Positions 54,841 to 63,023 of a DNA stretch of 64,000 nt are shown here, one piece after another. Within the stretch, counting starts at the first letter, position 1. Every line of letters starts with the position of its first letter. Made by a program: the position numbers and the translations under genes. Below the pieces are notes generated by a model. That model was not told where the DNA came from and searched no databases. It worked only from the letters and a program-made list of their open reading frames with translations. This DNA is from Rhodanobacter sp. A1T4 (GTDB taxonomy: Bacteria > Pseudomonadota > Gammaproteobacteria > Xanthomonadales > Rhodanobacteraceae): positions 62,001-126,000 of the forward strand of contig NZ_JACHCP010000010.1 of NCBI RefSeq assembly GCF_014207185.1, read 5' to 3'.

Positions 54841-56697
54841 ATGCGCCTGCTTTCCCTTTTTGCCATTACCGCGTCGACGCTGCCAATAGCCGTTTACGCC
54901 GCCGAACCACACTCGTACGCACAGCCAGATCAAGTGCAGATCACGCATCTGGATCTTGATCTGACGATCGACTTTCCGCAGCAGCAGCTGGATGGCCAGG
55001 CGACGCTGAAGCTGAACTGGAAGAATCCCAAGGCGCCCTCGTTGGTGCTGGACACACGCGACCTGAAAATTGCCTCGATCGAATCGGTGTCTGCCGATGG
55101 CAAGACCGCGCCGCTGAAATACGCGCTGGCATCGCGCGACAAACAGCTTGGCAGCAAGCTGACCATCGCCACGCCGACACACCCGTCGCAGGTGCGCATC
55201 GTCTACACCACGGTACCCGAAGCGTCGGGCCTGCAGTGGCTGACGCCGTCACAGACGGCGGACAAGAAACTGCCCTTCATGTTCTCGCAGTCCGAATCGA
55301 TCCATGCGCGCTCGTGGGTGCCGCTACAGGATTCGCCAGCGATCCGCTTTACCTACACTGCGCATGTGACCGCGCCGAAGGACGTACGTGTGGCGATGAG
55401 CGCGATCAACGACGCTCACCATCCGCTCGACGGCAAGTTCGACTTCGATCAGCCGCATCCGATTCCGTCCTACCTGCTGGCGATTGCCGCCGGCGACCTC
55501 GCGGTGAAGGAAACCGGACCGCGTTCGGCCGTGTACGCCGAACCCTCGGTGGTCGGCAAGGCCGCGCACGAGTTCGAGGACACCGAAAAGATGATTGCCA
55601 CCGCGGAGGCTCTGTATGGCCCCTACCGCTGGGGCCGTTACGACATACTGGTGCTGCCGCCGTCGTTCCCCTACGGCGGCATGGAGAACCCCAACATGAC
55701 GTTCGCCACACCGACTGTGCTGGTGGGCGACAAGAGCCTGGTGTCGCTGGTGTCGCACGAGCTGGCGCATTCGTGGTCGGGCAACCTGGTGACCGCCGCG
55801 AGCTGGCGCGACATCTGGTTGAATGAAGGCGTGACGACCTACGTGCAGGGCCGCATCACCGAGGCACTGTACGGCAAAGGTCTGGCCGATGAGGAGTCGC
55901 TGCTCTCCGCCCGTGCGCTGGAAAAAGACATTGGCGCGATGCCGGCCAACGCACAGAAGCTGGCACCCGATCCGCGCGGTGTCGGCGCCGACGATTCGCT
56001 CTCCGCCGTGGCCTACGACAAGGGCTCGTGGTTTCTGCGCACGCTGGAGCAGCGCTTCGGCCGCGACACGTTCGACACGTACCTCAAGAGCTACTTCAAT
56101 CACTTCGCATTCCAGAGCATCACCACCGAACAGATGCTCGCCTACATGAAGCCCAACCTGATCGAAAAATACCCCGGCAAGATGAGTTGGTCCGAGGTGC
56201 AGGATTGGGTCTACGGCACCGGCATCCCGAAAGATGCACCGCTGCCCGACTCGCCGCACTTCGATGCGATCGACAAGGAGCGTAGCGCGTTTCTGGGCGA
56301 CACGCTCACTGCCGACAAGCTCGATGCGAAGGGCTGGAACACACAGGAATGGATGTATTTCCTCGACCGCCTGCCCGACGTTGCACCGCTGCCCAAGATC
56401 AAGGAACTCGACGCCGCCTGGCACCTTACCGGTACGCCGAACGCGGAGATCGGCATGCGCTGGTACACCCACGCCATCGACTCCGGCGATAAGGACGTCT
56501 GGTCGGCTGCAGCCGAACACATGACCCGCATCGGGCGGCTGTATCTCACCCTGCCGCTCTACAAGGCCTTCGCCAAAACACCCGATGGCCTCGCTTATGC
56601 CGAGCAGGTTTACGCCAAGGCCAAGGCTGGCTATCACCCACTAACGCAGCAGGCCGTGGAGTCCATTTTTGCCTCGGCAAAAACGGCAGACAAATAA
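54841..56697 (+). CDS. Exported M1-family aminopeptidase (leukotriene A4 hydrolase-like)
   Basis: A 618-residue zinc aminopeptidase with signal peptide (MRLLSLFAITASTLPIAVYA). The substrate-anchoring GGMENP and the zinc site HELAHSW (His306, Glu307, His310) with Glu329 18 residues later (HExxH-x18-E) are intact. The Tyr transition-state residue lies in VAYDKGSWFL. The C-terminal helical domain resembles that of LTA4 hydrolase. It probably trims peptides in the periplasm, next to the other secreted peptidases. Confidence 0.94.
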   Translation: MRLLSLFAITASTLPIAVYAAEPHSYAQPDQVQITHLDLDLTIDFPQQQLDGQATLKLNWKNPKAPSLVLDTRDLKIASIESVSADGKTAPLKYALASRDKQLGSKLTIATPTHPSQVRIVYTTVPEASGLQWLTPSQTADKKLPFMFSQSESIHARSWVPLQDSPAIRFTYTAHVTAPKDVRVAMSAINDAHHPLDGKFDFDQPHPIPSYLLAIAAGDLAVKETGPRSAVYAEPSVVGKAAHEFEDTEKMIATAEALYGPYRWGRYDILVLPPSFPYGGMENPNMTFATPTVLVGDKSLVSLVSHELAHSWSGNLVTAASWRDIWLNEGVTTYVQGRITEALYGKGLADEESLLSARALEKDIGAMPANAQKLAPDPRGVGADDSLSAVAYDKGSWFLRTLEQRFGRDTFDTYLKSYFNHFAFQSITTEQMLAYMKPNLIEKYPGKMSWSEVQDWVYGTGIPKDAPLPDSPHFDAIDKERSAFLGDTLTADKLDAKGWNTQEWMYFLDRLPDVAPLPKIKELDAAWHLTGTPNAEIGMRWYTHAIDSGDKDVWSAAAEHMTRIGRLYLTLPLYKAFAKTPDGLAYAEQVYAKAKAGYHPLTQQAVESIFASAKTADK

Positions 56698-56774
56698 GCG
56701 CCCTGCTTTTCGCTCTGCACAAGAAACAGCTCGGCACTGACTGACGAATCCAAACAACCCCGAAGAATCCGACC

Positions 56775-57770
56775 ATGGCTCTACCTGCATCAACCACGCC
56801 CACTACGCGCCCCCTCTGGAAACGGCTGCTTCTACGACGGCTGAAATTTCTCGCGTGGATCGCGGCGATTCTGATCATCGTTCTGGGCGGTAGCTATCTG
56901 TTCGCGCCGCAGTGGCTGATGCAGGCGAATTTCACGCGTCAGGCGATGGCGGCGAATCTGGACAAGCATTCAGTGCAGGCGGGCGATACCAAGTGGGTGT
57001 ATTACGAGGGTGGTCAAGGTCAGACCATCGTGCTCCTGCACGGCCTGGGTGACAGCAAGGAGGTCTGGCTGGAAACGGCCAAGCTGCTGACGCCGCATTT
57101 CCACCTGATCATTCCCGATCTGCCTGGCTGGGGCGAGTCAACGCGCGTGGCCGATGCCAGCTACAACGTGGATGCCCAGGCCGCACGCCTGCAGACCTTT
57201 GTACAAACGTTGCAGCTGCAGCGCTTCATCCTGGTAGGGCATTCGATGGGCGGCGCGATTGCCGGCGTCTATGCCGCCGAGAATCCTGAACACGTCAGCG
57301 AGCTGGCGCTGATCGATTCGTTCGGCCTCAAGTACAAGGAAAACGCGTTTGCCCGCGACGCGATGGCCGGCAAAGATCCGTTTATCTTTGACGACCGCGC
57401 CGGCTTTGCCCGAATGACCGCCCTGGCGCTGGAGAAACCGATGGACCTGCCCGGTCGCTTCGTCGATGTGCTGATCAAGCGCAATCAAGACGATCGATCG
57501 TTCATCGCGCAGACCTTCAAGGAGCTGAGCGAGCCTTCGCAATATCTCGCCGTGCAGAGCCGGTTAGGTGATCTCACCATGCCGGTGCTTGGCCTGTGGT
57601 GCCGTGACGACAAGATCATCGATGTGTCTGCACTGGACAGCCTGCGTGATGGACTGACTCACTCCGCGGCAATCAGCAGCAGCACCGTCAGCGGCTGCAA
57701 TCACATACCGATGCTGGAAAAACCCGAGGTTACCGCACAGATCCTTACGAGTTTTGCGCTGTCCCACTAG
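56775..57770 (+). CDS. Membrane-anchored alpha/beta hydrolase
   Basis: A 331-residue hydrolase with an N-terminal anchor (LAWIAAILIIVLGGSYLFA, about residues 31-49), so the enzyme would face the periplasm. IVLLHGLGDSKEVW gives the oxyanion region, VGHSMGGAIAGVY the nucleophile Ser, LWCRDDKIIDV the Asp and GCNHIPMLEKP the His. It resembles lipase/esterase or haloperoxidase-like hydrolases; the substrate is unknown. It follows the aminopeptidase by about 80 bases. Confidence 0.88.
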   Translation: MALPASTTPTTRPLWKRLLLRRLKFLAWIAAILIIVLGGSYLFAPQWLMQANFTRQAMAANLDKHSVQAGDTKWVYYEGGQGQTIVLLHGLGDSKEVWLETAKLLTPHFHLIIPDLPGWGESTRVADASYNVDAQAARLQTFVQTLQLQRFILVGHSMGGAIAGVYAAENPEHVSELALIDSFGLKYKENAFARDAMAGKDPFIFDDRAGFARMTALALEKPMDLPGRFVDVLIKRNQDDRSFIAQTFKELSEPSQYLAVQSRLGDLTMPVLGLWCRDDKIIDVSALDSLRDGLTHSAAISSSTVSGCNHIPMLEKPEVTAQILTSFALSH

Positions 57771-57901
57771 GCCAATAGTCGCGGCCGAGGCCTTTATACC
57801 GCCCTTCAGGCCGGGCTGGTTATCTTTGAGTCAGCCGCCAATCAGTCATCATTGTGATTTGCGCACAGCAACATGTGACAATGAAGTTATAGATCGGAGG
57901 C

Positions 57902-58531
57902 ATGCGTGTGTATTTGCAAGAAAACGGAATGGTGCAGCAACCGATGACGCGAAGCCTGTGGCGCTCCTTCGTGGACGCGGTGATGCGAATGTCGTCCACC
58001 CGGGCCAACTATTGGGCCGAAGTGGCTGTGGACGCGACGCTGGCTCTGCTGCTGTTTTTCGAGGGCTGGCGGCATTTGGCCGGCGGCCTGATGGCCGGCA
58101 TGCTGGCGATTCTGCTAGGCCTGTTCGCCTTCAGTTTCGTGGAGTACTTCTTCCACCGCTGGATGTTTCACACGCGCATACCGTTGTTCGCCCAGGGCCA
58201 CCAGATGCATCACGAAAAGCCGCTGGGCTACGACTCACTGCCCTTTTTCCTGCCCGGTGCCGTGCTGTTCATTCTCACCGGGCTATTGGTGCTTGTCCTC
58301 CCGCTCGGGTTCGCCTTTTTGCTGATGGGCGCGGTCACACTGGGTTACATCGCCTACGGGCTCAGCCACTTCACCATCCACCACGTGCGCTTCAAGCACC
58401 CGCTGATGCGCCGCTGGGCAGGCTCGCACCATGTGCATCACTATCACCCCGACAGCAATTTCGGCGTCACCACGCCACTGTGGGATGTACTGCTGGGCAC
58501 ACGCTACGTGCGGCAGACACGCAAGCTCTGA
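57902..58531 (+). CDS. Fatty acid hydroxylase superfamily membrane protein
   Basis: A 209-residue di-iron membrane enzyme of the sterol desaturase/fatty acid hydroxylase superfamily. Histidine boxes are complete: HRWMFH, HQMHH, HFTIHH and HHVHHYHPDSNFG. Hydrophobic stretches surround them (LALLLFFEGWRHLAGGLMAG, AILLGLFAFSFVEYFF). Likely substrates are acyl chains of lipids or hopanoid/carotenoid-type molecules; the sequence does not decide. The ATG at 57902 follows GGAGG. Confidence 0.88.
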   Translation: MRVYLQENGMVQQPMTRSLWRSFVDAVMRMSSTRANYWAEVAVDATLALLLFFEGWRHLAGGLMAGMLAILLGLFAFSFVEYFFHRWMFHTRIPLFAQGHQMHHEKPLGYDSLPFFLPGAVLFILTGLLVLVLPLGFAFLLMGAVTLGYIAYGLSHFTIHHVRFKHPLMRRWAGSHHVHHYHPDSNFGVTTPLWDVLLGTRYVRQTRKL

Positions 58532-58667
58532 ATCGACCTGATGGTGACCACCGGATTTTTCGGTGGATCAGAAACCCCGGCACCAGTGCATGCAGCAATC
58601 GCATGCCATCAGGATAGGGGCGGTACTGGGGCTACCCAGGGGCTACCCGTTGACCAGACTCGGCCTC

Positions 58668-59393
58668 TCAGGTCGAAACCTTGTCCGACACCAGCTCGTT
58701 GGTGTATCGCTCACTACGGATGCCCTTGGAGCTGTAGTACTCCTCGACCGATTTGACGAAGCGCTTGACGCTGGGTACGTACCAGAATGCCGCGTAGGTA
58801 CGACCCGAAACGGTATGCGGTGTCACACGGTTGCTCTGCAGCAGCATCGCGGAGCTGCCCGGCGTGTTCAGCGCCTGCGCCGCAACCTGGTTGGCCGGCG
58901 CCACTACAGCCGTCCAGTTACCCTCGACCTCGATCTTCAAGGCCTTGAACTTGCCGGCAGGTACCTCGATGTCCTCCCAGCCGACGACGGTGTATCCGTT
59001 CTGGAAGGTCTCGCTCAGATGTTGCCGATTGGGATTGGTCTCGGTGTACTTGAGTTCCCATTTCTTGCCTACCTCAAGCGGGAAAGCAAACGGGCGATTG
59101 ACCACTTGCTGTTTGCCGTTGACGTCGCGCGAACGGCTCCAGTCCGAATCAACCAACTGTTCAATCGGCGCCTGCTGTGATCCGCTTTGTTTAACCGAGA
59201 GAAAAATCGTGGTCGCATCGGCATGCTCTACCGAGATATCTTGATCATTCTGGACCCAGCCTTGCGGCCCACGTTCAGTGGTTACCCGATAAACCCAGTT
59301 GTCTCCGGACTTCACCGTGGGCGCATCAATAGTTTCGGCCATGACGGAAATGGGTAGTAGCAAAAAACTTGCGACGATCAGCAGACGGAGCAT
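58668..59393 (-). CDS. Exported protein of unknown function
   Basis: A 241-residue exported protein starting at the ATG at 59393, preceded by AAGGAAAG; it has a clear signal peptide (MLRLLIVASFLLLPISVMA). The body is mostly beta-strand: VKSGDNWVYRVTTERGPQGW, FAFPLEVGKKWELKY, and the distinctive YEDIEVPAGKFKALKIEVEG-like segment (WEDIEVPAGKFKALKIEV), a pattern of lipid- or adhesion-associated beta proteins. No catalytic motif is seen. It stands alone. Confidence 0.78.
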   Translation of the reverse strand: MLRLLIVASFLLLPISVMAETIDAPTVKSGDNWVYRVTTERGPQGWVQNDQDISVEHADATTIFLSVKQSGSQQAPIEQLVDSDWSRSRDVNGKQQVVNRPFAFPLEVGKKWELKYTETNPNRQHLSETFQNGYTVVGWEDIEVPAGKFKALKIEVEGNWTAVVAPANQVAAQALNTPGSSAMLLQSNRVTPHTVSGRTYAAFWYVPSVKRFVKSVEEYYSSKGIRSERYTNELVSDKVST

Positions 59394-59484
59394 CTGACTT
59401 TCCTTGCGATGGGACAGGGTAAGCACGGGGAGCACGCGCACTCAGACATCAGTTGCCGCAACGCATGCCCGATAGTATCAACGC

Positions 59485-60063
59485 TCATAGTATCCCAGGC
59501 ACCAGCGCCTTAACCCGCTTCATGTACTCGCCGTAAGCCGGCCCGAAGTACTCGCTGAGCCAGGTTTCCTCCAGCCGCAGCTTGCGCCAGAACGATACGA
59601 ACATGATCACGAAGCCCAGCACGGCGCGCCATTCGCCCAGCAACAGGGCGGTGCCGACGAGTGCCAGCAGCAGGCCGGTGTAGATCGGATGGCGCACATA
59701 GCGATACGGCCCACGCTCGATCAGCTCGTGATCCTGCTTCACCTGCACCACCGCGCTCCAGTTGCTGCCGAGAATGGCGCGCGCCCAGCAGGCGAATAAC
59801 AGGCCGGCCACGGCCAGCAGCAGACCGAGCGAGGCCAGCCAGAGCACATCCGGTACAAAGCGCATGCCAAGCAGAGTCCCCTCGTACAGCGTCGTCGGCC
59901 ACATCAGTGCTAGGTTCACGATGATCGGCAGCCAGTACTTGAAAAAGCGCGACCACGCCGGCTCGCCGCGGGACGAACTCTTGACCCGTCGAGCGCTCCA
60001 CAACCAGTAGAAAAGAAACAGCAGCCAAGCCACCGCGGCCAATGTCGTGATCGAGATTTGCAT
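59485..60063 (-). CDS. Isoprenylcysteine carboxyl methyltransferase family protein
   Basis: A 192-residue membrane protein with four or five helices. The family signature GPYRYVRHPIYTGLLL and the later RLEETWLSEYFGPAYGEYMKRV (read in parts) match the ICMT/PEMT superfamily, which uses SAM. In bacteria these proteins methylate lipids or small molecules, not prenylated proteins. The start is at 60063 with a hydrophobic N-terminus. The substrate is unknown. Confidence 0.87.
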   Translation of the reverse strand: MQISITTLAAVAWLLFLFYWLWSARRVKSSSRGEPAWSRFFKYWLPIIVNLALMWPTTLYEGTLLGMRFVPDVLWLASLGLLLAVAGLLFACWARAILGSNWSAVVQVKQDHELIERGPYRYVRHPIYTGLLLALVGTALLLGEWRAVLGFVIMFVSFWRKLRLEETWLSEYFGPAYGEYMKRVKALVPGIL

Positions 60064-60180
60064 GGTCAGCCCTTGATGCGATGCCGGTCATGCGGCATTA
60101 GGATCAGGATGGTGCGCGGAACGGGGGCCGAAGGCAACGCGAGCCTCTTGCCCACGCGCTGCGAGCACCGATTGAGATGA

Positions 60181-60813
60181 TCAAGGAACCCGCTTGACCT
60201 GAGACATGATTGCGATGGGTCGACCATCCGGGTCTTTGAAGAATGCCATCCACTCCTCCGTTCCGTCGCTGTGTTGATGGATCATGTGCGGGGCGTTGAT
60301 AAACTCGACATCGCGGGACTTGAGTAGTTCGTGTGCACCCACGATGTCGTCAACGCGGAAGTAGAGGATAGAGTCGGCTGCGGCGGCCGGGGCCTGCGTC
60401 AGGAGCAAGCGCGTGCCATCGCAATCGAAGAACGCAAGACTGCCGAAAGTGTAGAGATGCGGCAGTCCGAGTACTTCCCCATACCAGTGGGCCGCCTTCT
60501 GAATGTCGCTGACAGACCTCGATATCTGACCGATTTTCCCAAGCAATGGCGTTTCCACGGCAGTCCTCTCTTTGCTATCCAGTGCGCTCCCACCTGGCGG
60601 ACGAAACCATCGTTGAAGCGCTTTGCGATTGGGCAGATCAAGCTTGGCCAATACGTTAGCCATGTGAAATTTGACGCCATCACGGCTAATGCTTTTACGC
60701 TCAGCTATCTCACGATTGGTGAGGCCATGTTGAGCTGCATGAGCAATGTGCCACTCGGCAGGAGTGAGCACATCGTCGTGCGCTGGTCGACCTCTTCGCC
60801 GCTTCTTGGCCAT
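60181..60813 (-). CDS. LuxR-type HTH fused to a VOC (glyoxalase-like) domain
   Basis: A 210-residue fusion. Residues about 13-60 form a LuxR-type helix-turn-helix (LTPAEWHIAHAAQHGLTNRE, then SRDGVKFHMANVLAKL), without a receiver domain. Residues about 90-205 are a VOC/glyoxalase fold: GKIGQISRSVSDIQKAAHWY, FFDCDGTRLLL and EWMAFFKDPDGRPIAIM. The VOC part should bind a small ligand or metal, so the protein may be a one-component sensor. Possible targets are not evident; it is divergent from neither side's genes. Confidence 0.82.
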   Translation of the reverse strand: MAKKRRRGRPAHDDVLTPAEWHIAHAAQHGLTNREIAERKSISRDGVKFHMANVLAKLDLPNRKALQRWFRPPGGSALDSKERTAVETPLLGKIGQISRSVSDIQKAAHWYGEVLGLPHLYTFGSLAFFDCDGTRLLLTQAPAAAADSILYFRVDDIVGAHELLKSRDVEFINAPHMIHQHSDGTEEWMAFFKDPDGRPIAIMSQVKRVP

Positions 60814-60926
60814 GGCCGGATCGTATTACCCCGAAGCACGATTTTCCCTACCCACCCCGCAACCGCGTGCCGGCAGAAACCCATTAACCTCGCCTCGATG
60901 GCAAAAACCGTCTTATCGCGCCGAGC

Positions 60927-61697
60927 TCAGTCGGCGACATCGGCCACAAGGCGGTCGAGTTCGGCCTTGAGCATGCCGCCATTGACCCGCAGCCAGTCAC
61001 GCTGCTCCTGCCAGTCGGGGTAAAGGTTTGCCACCTGTGCCCAGAATCGCGGTGAATGATTGCGCACCTTGAGGTGGCACAGCTCGTGGACCAACACATA
61101 GCGCAGCGCAGCCGACGGCGCCAGAGCCAGCGCAAGGTCCAGGTTGATGCGATCGCGGGTGTCCAGGCTGCCCCACAGGCTTTTCATGGGACGAATTTTG
61201 AGCGCGGTCGGAGCCAACCCCAGCAAGGGCACGTAGGTGGCCAGCCAGCGCGATACGTCGCGACGCATCTGCCCTTCCAGATACGAGGCCAACAGGCCAC
61301 GGGCAATCGGCAGCGCACGGGTATGCGGGCGCGGAATGACCAGGGTCAGGCCGGTCATGCTGGGCTCGATGCGCGGATAAGGGCCTTCGGCCCAGTCCAG
61401 CGTAGCCGTCTCACCGCGCAGCGGGAACTCGGTGGCATAACCGACCCGCAGCGGCGGGATCGGATCAACGATCAGGTTCAGCTCGTCGAGCTTCTTTTCC
61501 AGCCAGTCCGCGTGACTACGCAGGAAAGCGTTGACCTGGGCAGGATGCGTGCCGTGCGGGTAGGACACCCGCGCGCCCTTGGGCGTGACAGTGAGGCGCA
61601 GCCTGCGCGCGCGGGGATGGGCGGCCTTCAGCACCATGATGCTGTTGCCGCTGACCGTCGCCAGTTCCAGCCAATCGCCTTCGAGATGTTGCGTCAT
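60927..61697 (-). CDS. YgjP-like metallopeptidase domain protein
   Basis: A 256-residue protein with the YgjP/DUF45 fold. The zinc motif is VLVHELCHLKVRNHSPRFW, HExxH with a third histidine, near residues 213-231. WGSLDTRDRINLDLALA and the Lys/Arg-rich N-terminal MVLKAAHPRARRLRLTVTP are further family blocks. Members resemble WLM/SprT-like proteases; the role is unknown, perhaps in DNA repair or protein quality control. The start at 61697 lacks a clear ribosome site. Confidence 0.85.
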   Translation of the reverse strand: MTQHLEGDWLELATVSGNSIMVLKAAHPRARRLRLTVTPKGARVSYPHGTHPAQVNAFLRSHADWLEKKLDELNLIVDPIPPLRVGYATEFPLRGETATLDWAEGPYPRIEPSMTGLTLVIPRPHTRALPIARGLLASYLEGQMRRDVSRWLATYVPLLGLAPTALKIRPMKSLWGSLDTRDRINLDLALALAPSAALRYVLVHELCHLKVRNHSPRFWAQVANLYPDWQEQRDWLRVNGGMLKAELDRLVADVAD

Positions 61698-62011
61698 ACG
61701 GCTGCCCGTTTGAACCTCGTCGTGCTTTCGTCGCAGAGATGTTTTCGCGAGTCGTGCGAGAACACCGGACAGGCAGTATGCCGCCTTGGCTGTCCAAATG
61801 GGGCGGATTTTTCGTCAGAGCCTATCCGCAATCTCCCCGGACACGCGCCGGTAGCGGTTTGCGCTCAGGACAAGGAAGAACGAGGGAGTGTACGTCGGTA
61901 CACGACCGAGTGATGACGCCGGCCTGGGAGCAAAACGACCCGGCCCGAAGGGTTGAGCCGTGGCGACTGGCACGGCTCAACGCGGGCTACGGGGAGATTA
62001 CGGACAGGCTC
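61698..62011. other. Intergenic region with inverted-repeat element
   Basis: About 310 bases without a credible gene, between the YgjP-like and rdgC genes (both minus strand). It holds a 196-bp inverted-repeat element (61817-62012); the remaining ~120 bases next to the YgjP-like start would carry its promoter. Confidence 0.6.
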
Positions 62012-62012
62012 T
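61817..62012. repeat. Inverted-repeat element between ygjP-like and rdgC genes
   Basis: AGAGCCTATCCGCAATCTCC at 61817-61838 (22 bases in all) recurs inverted at 61991-62012 with 20 of 22 positions matching. Inside are further hairpins, including GTTGAGCCGTG/CACGGCTCAAC near 61953-61982 and GTGTAC/GTACAC near 61888. Such structure fits a dispersed MITE-like or REP-like repeat. The right end touches the rdgC stop codon. Confidence 0.6.
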
Positions 62013-62929
62013 CAAGCATCAGCCGGGCGCGGCAAGCCAAACCACTCCTCGAGTTTGCCCAGCAAACGTTCCAGTTCCAGCGTCAAAAGGGCAAAGCTGG
62101 CGTCCATTTCGGCGTGCGCGTCCTGTTGGCTGTCGCCCAGCTCGTCCATCACCACGTCGAGGAATTTCAGCTTGCGGATGATCAGGTCCTCGCCCAGCAC
62201 GAAGCTGATGCGATCGTCGAAGGTCAGTCCCAGCAGAAAGACCTGCTTGCCGTTGCGCAGGTGCTCCTTCACTTCCTCGGCATCCAGATCCTGGCGGCGG
62301 CACTTGGCGATCGCACCGGTGGCGGTGGCCGGATCGCGCAGTTCGCATTCATCGCCCAGGGTCAGGCCAGCCGGCAGGTTGCCGTTGGCCAGCCAGTCGG
62401 TCATCAGCACGCGTGGGCCTTCCTCCGGCGCCAGCGGTACGGCAGGAAAGCTGCCCAGCGCCTCGCGGATCTGGGTCAGGGCGTTTTCGGCCGACTTGCG
62501 GCTCGAGGTATCCAGCACCAGCCAGCCGTTTTTCATGTCGACATAGGCGGACATGCGTGAGGTGCGCACGAAGGCGCGCGGCAGCAGCTCGTTCAGCAGA
62601 TCCTCCTTGATGCGCTTGCGCTCGCGGCCGCCGACCTTGCGGCCCTCTTCCTCGGCAATCTTCTGCACCTTGCGTGACAGCTCCTCGTTGACCACCTGCG
62701 CGGGCAACAGCTTGTCTTCACCGCCGACGGTGACCAGGGTGCACTGCTTCACCGCGTGAGTGAGCGGCGCTTCCTCGCCGCGCCCGACCGGCGGCACAAA
62801 GCCCTTGGTGAACATTTCCAGCGGGCCACAGGGACGCAGGCGATGTTCGGCCAGCACGTCATCGAGGCGTTTCAGATCGGTGGCAACAGCGGGGGAAAAA
62901 CGGAACAGCGTGAGATTGCGAAAAAACAT
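62012..62929 (-). CDS. rdgC: Recombination-associated protein RdgC
   Basis: A ring-shaped DNA-binding protein that restrains RecA. The 305-residue length and the blocks MFFRNLTLFRFS, LRPCGPLEMFTKGFVPPVG, VNEELSRKVQKIAEEEGRKV and NGWLVLDTSSRKSAENALTQIR (read in parts) match RdgC throughout. It probably modulates recombination and phage-linked processes. It sits alone upstream of the inverted-repeat element. Confidence 0.96.
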   Translation of the reverse strand: MFFRNLTLFRFSPAVATDLKRLDDVLAEHRLRPCGPLEMFTKGFVPPVGRGEEAPLTHAVKQCTLVTVGGEDKLLPAQVVNEELSRKVQKIAEEEGRKVGGRERKRIKEDLLNELLPRAFVRTSRMSAYVDMKNGWLVLDTSSRKSAENALTQIREALGSFPAVPLAPEEGPRVLMTDWLANGNLPAGLTLGDECELRDPATATGAIAKCRRQDLDAEEVKEHLRNGKQVFLLGLTFDDRISFVLGEDLIIRKLKFLDVVMDELGDSQQDAHAEMDASFALLTLELERLLGKLEEWFGLPRPADA

Positions 62930-63023
62930 GAGTATCCGAATGATGATCGCCCGAAGGCGGGAACGGCTGTGCCACCACCCGGGCGATCCCGGAGGACCAC
63001 CGTCGGATGGTGACTTGCGATAT

